Shown here: positions 52,022 to 62,390 of the stretch, piece by piece
How the letters are laid out: each line of letters begins with the position of its first letter
Numbering within the stretch: the stretch's first letter is position 1
Source of the DNA: an uncultured Barnesiella sp.
Lineage (GTDB): Bacteria > Bacteroidota > Bacteroidia > Bacteroidales > Barnesiellaceae
NCBI GenBank assembly: GCA_944320015.1
Contig: CALUFO010000009.1
Span: 1-64,000, forward strand
Reading direction: 5' to 3'
Length of the DNA stretch: 64,000 bases
Program-made: the position numbers and the translations under genes
Notes under the pieces: model-generated
Databases searched by the model: none
The model's input: only the letters and a program-made list of their open reading frames with translations
Told to the model about the DNA's origin: nothing

Positions 52022-53500
52022 GTGAACACCGAAAAATTCGAAATCGTAGCGAAAACATTCCAAGGACTCGAAGACGTACTGGCCGAAGAGATAAAGGCTC
52101 TTGGCGGCGAAAACGTAGAACCCGGGCGCCGAATGGTCTCCTTCCAAGGTGACAAAACTTTGCTCTACAAAGCCAATTTGGCTTGTCGAACAGCCTTGCG
52201 AATCTTAAAGCCCATTTACAAATTCGAAGCCTCGAACCCCGACGAGGTCTATGAGAAAATGAAAACATTTGAATGGGACACTTTGCTTTCCCCCGAAACC
52301 ACATTCTCGATAGACTCCGTCACCTACTCCGACAGCTTCAAACACTCCAAATTCGTCACCTACCGAGCCAAAGACGCCATCGCCGACTATTTCATGGAAA
52401 AAACCGGCAAACGTCCTTCGGTGCGGCTAAACGGCGCCGAAATCGTGCTAAACCTCCATATCTCGCACATGAGCTGTACCCTCTCGCTCGACAGCTCGGG
52501 CGAATCGCTCCATAAACGGGGATACCGCGTGGGACAGACCGAGGCGCCCATCAACGAAGTATTGGCCGCCGGAATGATTCTCAAAACCGGCTGGCACGGC
52601 GAAAAAGACCTTATCGACCCGATGTGCGGCTCGGGAACCATTCTCATCGAAGCCGCACTTATCGCCACAAATACCTATCCCGGTATCTTCCGTAAAAACT
52701 TCGCTTTCGAACGCTGGAAAGATTTCGACGAAGAACTCTTCGAAACGCTCTATAACGACGATAGTCACGAACAAGCATTCACTCACCGCATATATGGCTC
52801 CGATATTTCGCCAAGGGCTATCGACATCGCCTCCCAAAATATCAAGAGCGCCGGGGTCGCTAAATATATCGACCTCAAAATCATGCCTTTCCAACGATAC
52901 GAAACAGCTCCTTCGCAAGAGGGAATACTCATTACAAATCCCCCTTATGGAGAGCGCATCTCCTCCGGCGATTTGCTGGGACTGTACGAAAGTATAGGCA
53001 ATCGTCTCAAACATGTATTCAAGGGATACGACGCATGGATCATCAGCTACCACAAAGAGTGTTTCGACAAGATAGGGCTGAAACCCTCGGTAAAAATAGC
53101 GTTGATGAATGGCGCTTTGGAATGCGAATACCGTAAATACGAAATCTTTGACGGACGCTACAAAGAATTTAAAGGCGAAGGTCGCAACCTTGACAGGCGA
53201 CGCGAATCTTCTCGCCGAGCCTCGTCGCCTTTCGACAAGAAAAAGAGATATGACAACAGCCGCAACGATACTCCTAACCGGTTCGAACGCCCGGGAAAAC
53301 CAGCGCCACACGCCGAAAACAACCCGACAAAACCGAAACCGTTCGGCTCTCACGACCGATTCAAACCCGAAGGCGAAAGATCGGGGTGGATACATGGCGA
53401 AGAAGCATTCCAAAAATTCGTCACCTTCAAACAGCCGTCCTTAAAACCGGACGACAATATGACAAATCGCCGCAAAAAAGATACCGACAACCAAGAATAA
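52022..53500 (+). CDS. THUMP-domain RNA methyltransferase (RlmL-like), with a basic C-terminal tail
   Basis: 492 residues from a GTG at 52022; an in-frame ATG at 51938 would overlap cysE. THUMP domain (about 15-155) then a Rossmann methyltransferase with DPMCGSGTILIEAAL for AdoMet and NPPYGERI, typical of N2-guanine methylation of 23S rRNA (RlmL type, m2G2445). E. coli RlmL is a fusion with RlmK; this gene has only the first part. Past about residue 385 comes a tail of about 105 residues rich in Arg, Lys, Ser and Pro, which looks disordered and may bind RNA. Confidence 0.9.
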   Translation: MNTEKFEIVAKTFQGLEDVLAEEIKALGGENVEPGRRMVSFQGDKTLLYKANLACRTALRILKPIYKFEASNPDEVYEKMKTFEWDTLLSPETTFSIDSVTYSDSFKHSKFVTYRAKDAIADYFMEKTGKRPSVRLNGAEIVLNLHISHMSCTLSLDSSGESLHKRGYRVGQTEAPINEVLAAGMILKTGWHGEKDLIDPMCGSGTILIEAALIATNTYPGIFRKNFAFERWKDFDEELFETLYNDDSHEQAFTHRIYGSDISPRAIDIASQNIKSAGVAKYIDLKIMPFQRYETAPSQEGILITNPPYGERISSGDLLGLYESIGNRLKHVFKGYDAWIISYHKECFDKIGLKPSVKIALMNGALECEYRKYEIFDGRYKEFKGEGRNLDRRRESSRRASSPFDKKKRYDNSRNDTPNRFERPGKPAPHAENNPTKPKPFGSHDRFKPEGERSGWIHGEEAFQKFVTFKQPSLKPDDNMTNRRKKDTDNQE

Positions 53501-53518
53501 ACCTTTAAACAAATCACA

Positions 53519-54787
53519 ATGAACATTCTATTATTAGGCTCGGGAGGACGCGAATGCGCTTTGGCTTGGAAACTGAAACAGAGTCCCAAAACCGATCATC
53601 TCTACATCGCACCGGGAAATGCCGGAACCGCCGCCATCGGCACCAATGTAGAAATAGCGGCGACCGACTTCGAAGCGCTCGCTCGATTTGCGCTCGAAAA
53701 GCAAATCGACATGGTCGTTGTCGGGCCCGAAGACCCGCTGGTAAAAGGAATATACGATTACTTCAACTCCCACGAAGAAATAAAACATATACCCGTCATA
53801 GGCCCCTCGAAAGAAGGCGCCCGCCTCGAAGGAAGCAAGGAGTTTGCCAAAGGCTTCATGATGCGCCACCATATCCCCACCGCTCGATACGAAAGTTTCA
53901 CCCGGGATACACTCGACGCCGGATATGCTTTCCTCGAAACACTCCATGCACCATATGTCCTTAAAGCCGACGGTCTGGCCGCCGGGAAAGGCGTGCTTAT
54001 CATCGACAACCTTCAAGAGGCGAAAGAGGAGTTGAAACAAATGCTCGACGGCATGTTTGGCAACGCCAGCGAGACCGTTGTCATCGAAGAGTTTCTCTCG
54101 GGTATCGAATGCTCTGTATTCGTACTTACCGACGGCAACGATTACCGCATACTCCCCGTGGCCAAAGACTACAAACGCATAGGCGAAGGCGACACCGGAC
54201 TCAATACCGGCGGTATGGGAGCCGTTTCGCCCGTGCCTTTTGCCGACGACACTTTTATGGAAAAAGTAGAAAAGCGCATCGTGAGACCCACCATCGAAGG
54301 CTTGAAACAAGAAAATATCGACTATAAAGGATTTATCTTCCTCGGGCTCATCAACGTACAAGGCGAGCCTATGGTCATCGAGTATAACGTGCGCATGGGC
54401 GACCCCGAAACCGAAGTGGTCATGCTGCGTATCCAATCCGATTTGGTCGAATTGCTCGAAGGAGTCGCACAAGGAACCCTCCGCGAAAAACAACTGGTCG
54501 AAGACCCCCGCTGCGCCGTAACCGTCATGCTCGTTTCGGGCGGGTATCCCGGCCACTATGAAAAAGGGAAAGAAATAACCGGATTGGACAAGGTGACCGA
54601 CAGCATTCCTTTCCATGCCGGAACTGCCTTGAAAAACGGAAAAATAGTGACCTCGGGAGGTCGTGTAATCGCACTCAGTTCATACGGAGAAACCCGGGAA
54701 GAGGCTTTGGCCAACTCGTTCAAAAGCGCTAAAATCGTTTCTTTCGAAGGAAAATATTTCCGTTCCGATATCGGCGCCGACCTGTAA
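53519..54787 (+). CDS. purD: Phosphoribosylamine-glycine ligase
   Basis: Cytosolic ATP-grasp enzyme, second step of purine synthesis (GAR synthetase). 422 residues, normal. Start [18 protein letters not shown], then [15 protein letters not shown]-grasp [26 protein letters not shown] and [15 protein letters not shown]. Spacing is 18 bases after the methyltransferase gene and 3 bases before the membrane protein gene, so all may be one transcript starting at cysE. Confidence 0.96.
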   Translation: MNILLLGSGGRECALAWKLKQSPKTDHLYIAPGNAGTAAIGTNVEIAATDFEALARFALEKQIDMVVVGPEDPLVKGIYDYFNSHEEIKHIPVIGPSKEGARLEGSKEFAKGFMMRHHIPTARYESFTRDTLDAGYAFLETLHAPYVLKADGLAAGKGVLIIDNLQEAKEELKQMLDGMFGNASETVVIEEFLSGIECSVFVLTDGNDYRILPVAKDYKRIGEGDTGLNTGGMGAVSPVPFADDTFMEKVEKRIVRPTIEGLKQENIDYKGFIFLGLINVQGEPMVIEYNVRMGDPETEVVMLRIQSDLVELLEGVAQGTLREKQLVEDPRCAVTVMLVSGGYPGHYEKGKEITGLDKVTDSIPFHAGTALKNGKIVTSGGRVIALSSYGETREEALANSFKSAKIVSFEGKYFRSDIGADL

Positions 54788-54790
54788 CCC

Positions 54791-55762
54791 ATGAATTTGA
54801 AACTGTTCATAAACGGAAAATATACTTCGGTCTGGATCATAATCCTTTACCTGACCGGAGTATATCTTACATACCGATTCATAACCCAGCCCGCTTATGA
54901 ATCGTATGGGGGTATATTGTTCCCCGGTGCCGGCCAATGGTTCGCACCCTCCTTGCTCAACCCTATACTCAACAGCGTTCTCATTTTGGGTATAGGTATA
55001 GGGCTATTGCGTGTCAACAACCTATTTTCGCTCATACCGAAACACACGCTGCTCCCGTTTTTCTTTTTCCTGCTGTTCGAGCTTTGCAGTCCCTCCCTTT
55101 CGCTATTGGGCAATGGAAATATATCGGCGGCCATTCTGTTATCTATTTTGGTTCTCTTTTTCCATGCCTACCAGCAGAATCGGGCGCAGCCGGCATTTCT
55201 CATCATGGGCATCATTTCGGTAGGCACACTCTTCTGTTCAAGCCTCTTTTACTATATTCCGCTATTTATTCTCGGATTTTTACAAATAAAATATTTCTCG
55301 ATAAAATCGCTGTTGGGAGCCCTGCTCGGCCTCATCACTCCGTTTTGGATTTTAATAGGAATGGATCTCATGCCATTCTCCCGACTGTGCCTCCTCCTCC
55401 CCGATTTTACCGGCAGCATACCTGCCACACTGCCCTATGACGACCCTCAATTCTTGATTGTCGTTTTAACGGCTCTCTTAGGACTTTTCTCGGGCGTAAC
55501 GATGCTCTATGCCTTATTCAACGAGAAACGCCAAATACGGGCTTATAACGGCTTTACAAACCTATTGTCTATTTATAGTGCCATTCTCTTAATTCTGGAC
55601 TATCGCAACTATACCCTCTACCTGCCTGTATTGAATTTGGCAGTAGCCATGCAATCGGCGTTCATCTTTACCATGAACGGGAAAAAAGCGACAGTCGTTT
55701 CGTTCTATCTCATTGTAACCCTCTACATAGGATTATTTATATGGAATTTATTGCCAGCCTGA
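54791..55762 (+). CDS. Integral membrane protein of unknown function (DUF6427-like)
   Basis: 323 residues with about nine hydrophobic segments spread over the whole length. The pattern resembles DUF6427, a Bacteroidetes family, but this is a weak match by eye. No catalytic or transport motif was seen. Short charged loops such as FNEKRQIRAYNG connect the helices. It lies 3 bases after purD and overlaps the next gene by 22 bases. Confidence 0.7.
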   Translation: MNLKLFINGKYTSVWIIILYLTGVYLTYRFITQPAYESYGGILFPGAGQWFAPSLLNPILNSVLILGIGIGLLRVNNLFSLIPKHTLLPFFFFLLFELCSPSLSLLGNGNISAAILLSILVLFFHAYQQNRAQPAFLIMGIISVGTLFCSSLFYYIPLFILGFLQIKYFSIKSLLGALLGLITPFWILIGMDLMPFSRLCLLLPDFTGSIPATLPYDDPQFLIVVLTALLGLFSGVTMLYALFNEKRQIRAYNGFTNLLSIYSAILLILDYRNYTLYLPVLNLAVAMQSAFIFTMNGKKATVVSFYLIVTLYIGLFIWNLLPA

Positions 55763-56211
55763 GCGAATGGGGATATTTGGGGCTCTTCATAGCCGCATTC
55801 TTGGCCGGGAGCATCATTCCGTTCAGTTCGGAAGCGGTTTTGGGCCTATTATTGATCGCCGGATACGACTCGTGGGGGTGTATCATCTCGGCGACAATGG
55901 GCAATTGGCTGGGAGGTGTGACCTGCTACTATATAGGCTATTTGGGTAAAACCGAATGGATACACACCTATCTGAAAATATCCGAAGAAAAGCTCTCTAA
56001 AATGCAACATTTCCTCCGGGGAAAGGGCTCTTTGTTCGGCTTTTTCGTATTCATACCGGTTATCGGCGATATTATGATTGTCGCCTTGGGATTGCTCCGT
56101 GCCAATCCCATAGGTACATTATTGTCGATGCTGGCCGGTAAATTTTGCCGATATTTCGTGGTAGTAATCGGCGTCAATTATTTGAAAGAATGGTTTCCCA
56201 CCCTTTTTTAA
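55741..56211 (+). CDS. YqaA/DedA-family membrane protein
   Basis: 156 residues, about four hydrophobic segments, SNARE-associated (DedA) superfamily, YqaA branch. Typical features: FIAAFLAGSIIPFSSEAVL near residue 18, ATMGNWLGG, and RGKGSLFGFFVFIPVIGDIM. DedA proteins flip undecaprenyl-phosphate or other lipids across membranes; whether this branch does is unknown. It overlaps the preceding gene by 22 bases and converges with the NUDIX gene (4-base overlap of ends). Confidence 0.86.
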   Translation: MEFIASLSEWGYLGLFIAAFLAGSIIPFSSEAVLGLLLIAGYDSWGCIISATMGNWLGGVTCYYIGYLGKTEWIHTYLKISEEKLSKMQHFLRGKGSLFGFFVFIPVIGDIMIVALGLLRANPIGTLLSMLAGKFCRYFVVVIGVNYLKEWFPTLF

Positions 56212-56756
56212 CCGACACGCCAATACGAATCGTCTTTCAACAGCGACTCGACGGCCCGACGAATAGACGCGAATGCAAATTGCTCGGGACGGATTTCTTC
56301 TCGCGACAGCCAAAAGCACGACTCCACATCGTCGTGTGCCGCCAAACACCCGAAATCATCGTCGCTCCTACATAGAAAGAACAAGTCCATCGTGTGTACA
56401 TCGAAACCCGAATAACGATATACATTGGGGAATGAATACAGATATTTCATTTGTTTCGGTTTCCACCCTATTTCTTCCGACAACTCCCGCACAACGGCTT
56501 CTTCGGCCGTCTCGCCACACTCGGTAAATCCACCCGGCAAATCGAGCATCCCACGCGAGGGTTCAAATGCCCGGCGACATACCAACAGCCGCGAGCGGCT
56601 ATCCATGACAAACGCGGCTACCGAAGCCTTGGGATTGAGATAATAGACAAAGCCGCAGTCTTCGCAACGCTTCGAGGATGCGTCGTTCTCGACAAACCGG
56701 TGCGAACCGCAGCGTGGACAATAGGCAAATAGATGAAGCGGGTGCATACTACTCAC
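56208..56756 (-). CDS. NUDIX hydrolase with N-terminal zinc ribbon
   Basis: 182 residues. The N-terminal zinc ribbon has two Cys pairs, CPRCG and KRCEDCG (residues 13-35), and then the Nudix box GGFTECGETAEEAVVRELSEE (the G-x5-E-x7-REx2EE pattern). The layout recalls NudC NADH pyrophosphatase, but the enzyme is shorter and the substrate is uncertain. A second ATG lies three codons in. It starts 1 base after the porZ stop, so it is in the rdgB-porZ operon. Confidence 0.88.
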   Translation of the reverse strand: MSSMHPLHLFAYCPRCGSHRFVENDASSKRCEDCGFVYYLNPKASVAAFVMDSRSRLLVCRRAFEPSRGMLDLPGGFTECGETAEEAVVRELSEEIGWKPKQMKYLYSFPNVYRYSGFDVHTMDLFFLCRSDDDFGCLAAHDDVESCFWLSREEIRPEQFAFASIRRAVESLLKDDSYWRVG

Positions 56757-56757
56757 A

Positions 56758-59139
56758 TTAATTTACAACCAGAATTTTAGTAACTACCCCCGATTGTTTT
56801 CCCGCAGAACCACCTCCCGAAGAGGCAAAAACAAGATATACACCTGTCTTTACCCGTTTACCGTTACGGTCGCGGCCGTCCCACGAGATTTGTCCTCCAT
56901 TGGAGTATCCTTCGAAAAACAGGTTCCCGGCCGTATCGGTAATCTTCACCAGACTGTTGTCCATCAAACCAGTCACCGAAATCCAGCCTTCATAATCGGG
57001 TCTTACCGGATTGGGGAAAGCATACACCTCGCTATAATCGTCGGAAGCCTGTATCGCATCGGAACGATATGCCGCCAAACCGCTGTCGGTCCCGATATAA
57101 GCCACTCCCGTTACCGGATCGACAACTACTTCGGTCACAAACATCGAAGGCAATCGGCTATTCTCCGGCGTAAAGTGATTCAATATCTCTGTTCCATCGG
57201 CGCTCACCACATACAACCCCGATTCACGGGTTCCTATCCACTTGCGGTTAGCTCCGTCGACAAAAATATCGGTAACATTGATATTTTGCAGCAGATAATC
57301 GGCATTGTCGGTTCCGTCGTTACGAGCTATTTTTATGCGTGTACAGCGGAAAGAACTGTTGAATACATTGTCGGGATTGGTAATTACAATGGGTCCCGCC
57401 GATGTTCCTATCCATATATTGCCATCGTTATCCTCCTCGATACAAGTATAATAATTGGGGGTAAAAGTTTTGTTATCTTGGTCTGTAAAAGAAACGAAGC
57501 TCTTCGTCCGGTCGTCGGCAGTCGTGTTATATGTGCCCCGGTCGTCAAAAACGAAAACCAAGCCGGGCCAATTCCCGAAAACGACCCACTTGGCCGTAGA
57601 ATGCTTGGGAATAAGCAACTTGGCATATTTATTATTGCTTATTTCGGGATAATCAAATTGATACCAATCATCGATTGTCAATTCATCGGTACTGATAGAC
57701 TGCTTGTTCCTCGGCAACATACACAACGAAGGACTGCCTTTGAAAACCGCCCAAAGGTTTTTATCTTCATCAAATTCGACACAAGGCACACTCATGGCCC
57801 AGTCTATTACAAAAGGTGAATTTTGATTTGTATAATGTCCCACACATGCGTTATCCGTGATTTTATATATCCCTTCAAACCAAGAGCCTATATAAAACGT
57901 ATTCGGGTCGTCGGGATCGAATGCCATATTGTAGGTCGAATATAGATATGGAGCGTGTTTATCGTTCACCAAAGGAACTTCCCCCACATCAAGAATAGAC
58001 CACTCGTTTCCGTCAAATACACTCATCCGGGTCTTTACATATTGGTCTTCCGTACCTCGACGGGGACCCGAATTGCTCACATAAAGTTTATTATCGTTAA
58101 TCGTGAGATTCCACGGATCCGACACATTCAACACATCGGGGAAAAAAGGCTCGTTCAACATGAGCACTTGATCGTTTTCCATCTTAAAATGGCACAATCC
58201 TTGCTCTCCCAATGCCCATATCGATTCGTCTTGTTCATAAGACGATGTGACGACATCGACCAGATAATCCGACTTCCCTTGAAAGTTGTAAACACTCTTT
58301 ATTTGTATTTGTCCGTTGATTATATCGGGTTGACAGAAAGCCACATACACCAACCCTCGAAGGACAAAACTATCGTAATACTTATCGATATATCTTACTC
58401 CCATGTTCAAAACACCCAACGGTGTCAAGCCATTGTTGTCTATCGCATAGGAATATACGTCGCCATTTTTGGAATAAAGCAAATACCTGTCTTGGAATGA
58501 AATCAACTCATACATGGGCAGTCCCGATGCCGAATCCAATAACTTCCAAGCCGAGAAATCGTATTTAACCGATTCTTTCGCTATATAGTAAACACCTTCA
58601 TCAGATACCAGATACCAATACCGCCCACAAGCAGCTACCAGATTGATTTTCTTTCCATAATTATACGATTCGGATACTTCGTATTTCTCATCATTCAAGA
58701 CTACAATACCGAAATCGGTCGCTAAAAAAATGTTATTTCCATAAAACTTGGCATCATTGATACCCTTTTCTGTGGTCAATATCGCATTTTTTATATCCGG
58801 GATATTGTATATTTTCCCGTTATCGTACAATATATCCACATTTGAATTGGCATACACGATAACCAAATACTTTTTATCATAATTGTAATAAATACCCGAT
58901 ACTTCTATATCGTTCAGTTTATTGTTCTTGTTATACATTTCCATCTCTTCGGTCTCTTTGTCGAAACAGAAAAGAGAAATACCCGATACATAATAAACCC
59001 GCTCGGGAGTATCGATCACCTTCACAGGAGCCCCTACCGAAGAATAAATTTGCCAATCTCCCACAGCCAATTGACCCTGTGCCGCTATTGCAAAAGATAG
59101 TATGATGAAAACTATTAAACTCGATATTTTCCGTAACAT
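56758..59139 (-). CDS. porZ: PorZ-like type IX secretion component
   Basis: 793 residues, close to P. gingivalis PorZ. Signal peptide (cleavage near AQG, residue 22), then GDWQIYSSVGAPVKVIDTPE and two beta-propeller-type regions with repeats such as DGNIWIGTSAGP and RKWIGTRESGLYVVS. The C-terminal domain NGGQISWDGRDRNGKRVKTG ends in VVTKILVVN, like a T9SS signal. PorZ sits on the surface as part of the attachment complex that delivers A-LPS to sorted proteins. It is 9 bases after rdgB. It shows that this cell has a type IX system, which fits the sorting domains in the glycan locus. Confidence 0.85.
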   Translation of the reverse strand: MLRKISSLIVFIILSFAIAAQGQLAVGDWQIYSSVGAPVKVIDTPERVYYVSGISLFCFDKETEEMEMYNKNNKLNDIEVSGIYYNYDKKYLVIVYANSNVDILYDNGKIYNIPDIKNAILTTEKGINDAKFYGNNIFLATDFGIVVLNDEKYEVSESYNYGKKINLVAACGRYWYLVSDEGVYYIAKESVKYDFSAWKLLDSASGLPMYELISFQDRYLLYSKNGDVYSYAIDNNGLTPLGVLNMGVRYIDKYYDSFVLRGLVYVAFCQPDIINGQIQIKSVYNFQGKSDYLVDVVTSSYEQDESIWALGEQGLCHFKMENDQVLMLNEPFFPDVLNVSDPWNLTINDNKLYVSNSGPRRGTEDQYVKTRMSVFDGNEWSILDVGEVPLVNDKHAPYLYSTYNMAFDPDDPNTFYIGSWFEGIYKITDNACVGHYTNQNSPFVIDWAMSVPCVEFDEDKNLWAVFKGSPSLCMLPRNKQSISTDELTIDDWYQFDYPEISNNKYAKLLIPKHSTAKWVVFGNWPGLVFVFDDRGTYNTTADDRTKSFVSFTDQDNKTFTPNYYTCIEEDNDGNIWIGTSAGPIVITNPDNVFNSSFRCTRIKIARNDGTDNADYLLQNINVTDIFVDGANRKWIGTRESGLYVVSADGTEILNHFTPENSRLPSMFVTEVVVDPVTGVAYIGTDSGLAAYRSDAIQASDDYSEVYAFPNPVRPDYEGWISVTGLMDNSLVKITDTAGNLFFEGYSNGGQISWDGRDRNGKRVKTGVYLVFASSGGGSAGKQSGVVTKILVVN

Positions 59140-59148
59140 ATCAACTGA

Positions 59149-59730
59149 TTATATGGTATTTAAAAAATCCGATAACTTCTTTACAGCCTTTGCCCGATGG
59201 CTTATTTTATTTTTTTGTTCTTCTCCCATTTGCGCAAAAGTTTCTTCATATCCTTCCGGTACAAAAACCGAGTCATACCCAAATCCTGCCGAACCGCGCC
59301 GTTCCCGAATGATATGCCCGGCTATCTCGCCATAAAAAGTATATTCTTCATCGCCTTTTATCAAAGCTATGCAGGTAACGAATTTCGCTTTCCGGTCGTC
59401 GACATGGCTAAGATTGGACAGCAACTTATCTATATTCTTTTCGGAGTCGGCCGGTTCTCCTGCATAACGTGCCGAATATACACCCGGAGCACCGTTCAAC
59501 GCCTCCACTTGAAGACCTGTATCGTCGGCAAAACAATCGTATCCATACTTTTCCTTTACATAACGGGCTTTTTGCATCGCATTCCCCTCAAATGTATCGG
59601 CTGTTTCGGGTATATCGTCGTGGCAATCTATATCATTCAAACTGAGTATTTCTATCTTATCTCCTACAATCGCCGATATTTCTTCCAACTTATGTTTATT
59701 ATTTGTAGCAAAAACAAGTCTATTTTTCAT
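59149..59730 (-). CDS. rdgB: Non-canonical purine NTP pyrophosphatase (RdgB/HAM1)
   Basis: Cytosolic enzyme that removes dITP, ITP and XTP to protect DNA and RNA. 193 residues. N-terminal [14 protein letters not shown], then [32 protein letters not shown] metal site, GVYSARYAG and the late [20 protein letters not shown]. First gene of a minus-strand operon with porZ and the NUDIX gene. A -7 box lies about 100 bases upstream. Confidence 0.94.
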   Translation of the reverse strand: MKNRLVFATNNKHKLEEISAIVGDKIEILSLNDIDCHDDIPETADTFEGNAMQKARYVKEKYGYDCFADDTGLQVEALNGAPGVYSARYAGEPADSEKNIDKLLSNLSHVDDRKAKFVTCIALIKGDEEYTFYGEIAGHIIRERRGSAGFGYDSVFVPEGYEETFAQMGEEQKNKISHRAKAVKKLSDFLNTI

Positions 59731-59833
59731 TTTTATTCTGTACCTTTGGTAATAAAATTATTATAATTTTCTGCATTTCCTATTACAAGCAGAAAAATGA
59801 AATATTTTGAATCCTTTCAACACACATCTTATA

Positions 59834-59841
59834 CAAAGATA
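59834..59841 (-). promoter_or_regulatory. Possible -7 box of the rdgB operon
   Basis: TATCTTTG on the minus strand, 103 bases before rdgB and right in front of the plus-strand gene start. No TTTG at the proper -33 distance. Confidence 0.4.
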
Positions 59842-59845
59842 AGAA

Positions 59846-61372
59846 ATGAGACAAATATCCAAAATTATAAACGTAAAACTTTACGCTTTAATTATATTTT
59901 TATCTCTTTTTTATGGCTTGGCCTTCACATTTTCCGACTTCTATAATTCTCCTTTCGACAATGCCAAAGACTTCTTTATTTTGAGTTTACAGTGGGGAGT
60001 AGTTGTTACGGCCACATTCGGATTCCTGTATCTTATCATCATCAACAAATACATTTTTGCCATTGTATTTCCTTTGCTGACAATATGCTGTGGCATACTC
60101 ACTTATATGAGATATGCCCTACAAATATCGCTTACCCCTATGTTGCTCGACTTGGCATTTGTCAACGATGCCGGCACATGGCTGGAAAATTTCAATTTCT
60201 TGATTCTTATCTTGATTATAGCCTCCTTACTGTTTTCTGCGGTATGTGTCTATTATCGTTGGAAATACATCACCGTAAAACAGCCTTTTATCCATGCGGC
60301 AATAGCTATTTCCATTATACTCGTGACCAATCACGGCATTCTGAGAAGGCCTCTCTCCCAACGTATTCCCTACGTTATCTATTACAGCTTGAAAGAGTAT
60401 ATCAACAGCAAAAATATTGTACAGGATACCCGCAACACCTTCGTCGCAAACGATGCTTCCACCCAAACCGACTCCCTCACCGTCGTACTTGTACTGGGAG
60501 AATCCTTACGGGCCGATCATTTGCAACTGAATGGTTATCATAGAAATACGACTCCCTTGTTGGCCAAAGATTCAAACGTCATCTCTTTTCCCAATATCTA
60601 TACCAATCCATACTACACCCACACAAGTATCCCCCACTTGCTCACACGAGCCGATAGTATCTCGCCCGACAGGGCTTACACCGAAGAATCTTTTATCTCT
60701 CTTTTCAAGCAAGCCGGATACAAAACCTATTGGATAGCCAATCAAGAATCGGTATCGACCTATGTATATTTCATGAACGAATGCGACACGCTCATCTATG
60801 TGAACGGCGGTAAATCTCTTTACATTTTCAATAAATGGCTGGACAGCGACTTATTGCCCGATTACAAAGAATCGCTGAACGACCCTTCTTCCAAAAAATT
60901 GCTTATCTTACATACCATTGGCTCGCATTGGTGGTACAACTCCCACTACCCCGATTCTTTCGAGACCTTCAAGCCTACCATAAAGAGCCGCATCGTAAAA
61001 TCCAACACACAGGAAGAAATGATCAATTCCTACGACAACACCATACTCTATACCGATTTTGTCATACATCGATTCATCGACGAATTAAGGGAACAAAATG
61101 CCATTCTTTTTTTCATTTCGGACCACGGCGAGTCTCTGGGTGAAGATGGCTACTACCTGCATGGCGAAGACCGACCCGAACTACACTATCCGGCTTGTTT
61201 CATATGGTATTCCACAGCCTACGAAAATATGTTTCCACAGCATATACAATCACTTAAAAAGAATAAAAACAATCGTTACCTGACCGATTTTCTATTCCAT
61301 ACGATTCTCGATGCCGCCGACATCGAAACTCAATATAAAGACAAACGACTAAGTATCATCAATACACGATAG
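59846..61372 (+). CDS. Phosphoethanolamine transferase (EptA/CptA-like)
   Basis: 508 residues. Four to five N-terminal membrane helices (to about 165) and a periplasmic alkaline-phosphatase-like domain. LGESLRADHLQLNGY has the metal ligand Glu219. The likely nucleophile is Thr260 in YYTHTSIPHLL. ISDHGESLGEDGYYLHG holds the Asp-His pair. It should move phosphoethanolamine from phosphatidylethanolamine to lipid A or another surface glycolipid, lowering negative charge. The cysteines usual in EptA's catalytic domain are few here. It is 10 bases before an acyltransferase gene. Confidence 0.87.
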   Translation: MRQISKIINVKLYALIIFLSLFYGLAFTFSDFYNSPFDNAKDFFILSLQWGVVVTATFGFLYLIIINKYIFAIVFPLLTICCGILTYMRYALQISLTPMLLDLAFVNDAGTWLENFNFLILILIIASLLFSAVCVYYRWKYITVKQPFIHAAIAISIILVTNHGILRRPLSQRIPYVIYYSLKEYINSKNIVQDTRNTFVANDASTQTDSLTVVLVLGESLRADHLQLNGYHRNTTPLLAKDSNVISFPNIYTNPYYTHTSIPHLLTRADSISPDRAYTEESFISLFKQAGYKTYWIANQESVSTYVYFMNECDTLIYVNGGKSLYIFNKWLDSDLLPDYKESLNDPSSKKLLILHTIGSHWWYNSHYPDSFETFKPTIKSRIVKSNTQEEMINSYDNTILYTDFVIHRFIDELREQNAILFFISDHGESLGEDGYYLHGEDRPELHYPACFIWYSTAYENMFPQHIQSLKKNKNNRYLTDFLFHTILDAADIETQYKDKRLSIINTR

Positions 61373-61382
61373 CATTCTTCAT

Positions 61383-62387
61383 ATGAAAAGATTTATCTGG
61401 GTAGATTATGCCAAAACAATAGGTATATATTTAGTCATTTTAGGACACTCCTATATATGCGCTCCTATAAATGAGATTATCTATACTTTTCACATGCCGC
61501 TTTTCTTTTTCCTCTCGGGATACCTGTTTTCCTTTGAAAGATACCCCTCTTTCAAAAAATTCGCATGGAAAAGATTCAAAAGTTTATTGGTTCCCTATTT
61601 ATGGATCAACCTGATCACCTACTTATTTTGGTTGCTTATCGGTAGGAATTATGGCCACGATGCCCATATCGACGTCAGCTGGTATTCTCCCCTCATCAAC
61701 ACGCTGCTGGGTAACGGTCAACAAATGATACACAACATTCCCACTTGGTTTTTCATTTGCCTGTATGTGGTGGAAATGCTTTATTACATGATATTCAAAA
61801 ATTGTAAATACATATATGTATTCATACTGGCTATCATAGGATTTCTCAATTATACATTCAATCCCTATCTATTGCCTTTCAGTTTCAATACCGCTCTTGT
61901 AGGCATGATATTCTATGCTCTGGGTAATCTATCGAAAGAGAATAATTACAAATTCAGGCCCAAACCTATTTTCATGATAATATCTCTCCTAACAGTCATA
62001 GCGATAGCCCATTTCAACGGAAGGATAAATATGCACATCAACTACTATGGAAATTACTTTCTTTTCTTAATAGGAGGGTTGAGCGGAATATATTTGACCG
62101 TTACTCTCTCGACTTGGCTGTCTCGTCTGTTCAAGGAGAGAAAAAGTATTCTCTACCTATCCAACAACACGCTCATTATAAGCGGATTCCATCTACTTGC
62201 CTTTACTTTTATGAAAGGTATCATGGTATTTGTTTTTCATATTCCGGTAGAGTCGTTATCCGAAAAAATCATACCCAATATTCTTTTCTCACTGGCTGCC
62301 CTTTTCCTGTGCGTACCCGTAGCTTATATCATAAACAATTATCTGCCCTTTATCGTAGGGAAAAAACGTAGTCCGAGAAAAAACTGA
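61383..62387 (+). CDS. Acyltransferase family 3 membrane protein
   Basis: 334 residues with about ten helices, like OafA/YrhL/WecH O-acetyltransferases. Start FIWVDYAKTIGIYLVILGHS with the conserved His in GHS at residue 21, then FHMPLFFFLSGYLF and the RFKSLLVPY basic block. It probably puts an acetyl group on a surface sugar. It is co-transcribed with the phosphoethanolamine transferase (10-base gap), so both may change the cell surface. It converges with the YitT gene, 3 bases away. Confidence 0.88.
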   Translation: MKRFIWVDYAKTIGIYLVILGHSYICAPINEIIYTFHMPLFFFLSGYLFSFERYPSFKKFAWKRFKSLLVPYLWINLITYLFWLLIGRNYGHDAHIDVSWYSPLINTLLGNGQQMIHNIPTWFFICLYVVEMLYYMIFKNCKYIYVFILAIIGFLNYTFNPYLLPFSFNTALVGMIFYALGNLSKENNYKFRPKPIFMIISLLTVIAIAHFNGRINMHINYYGNYFLFLIGGLSGIYLTVTLSTWLSRLFKERKSILYLSNNTLIISGFHLLAFTFMKGIMVFVFHIPVESLSEKIIPNILFSLAALFLCVPVAYIINNYLPFIVGKKRSPRKN

Positions 62388-62390
62388 TAT

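Noticed and set aside
53534..54616. Long antisense reading frame of 360 codons opposite purD
   Set aside because: purD is unmistakable in its own frame; the antisense frame is open because of biased codons at the third position. The same holds for the antisense frame at 52448-53413.
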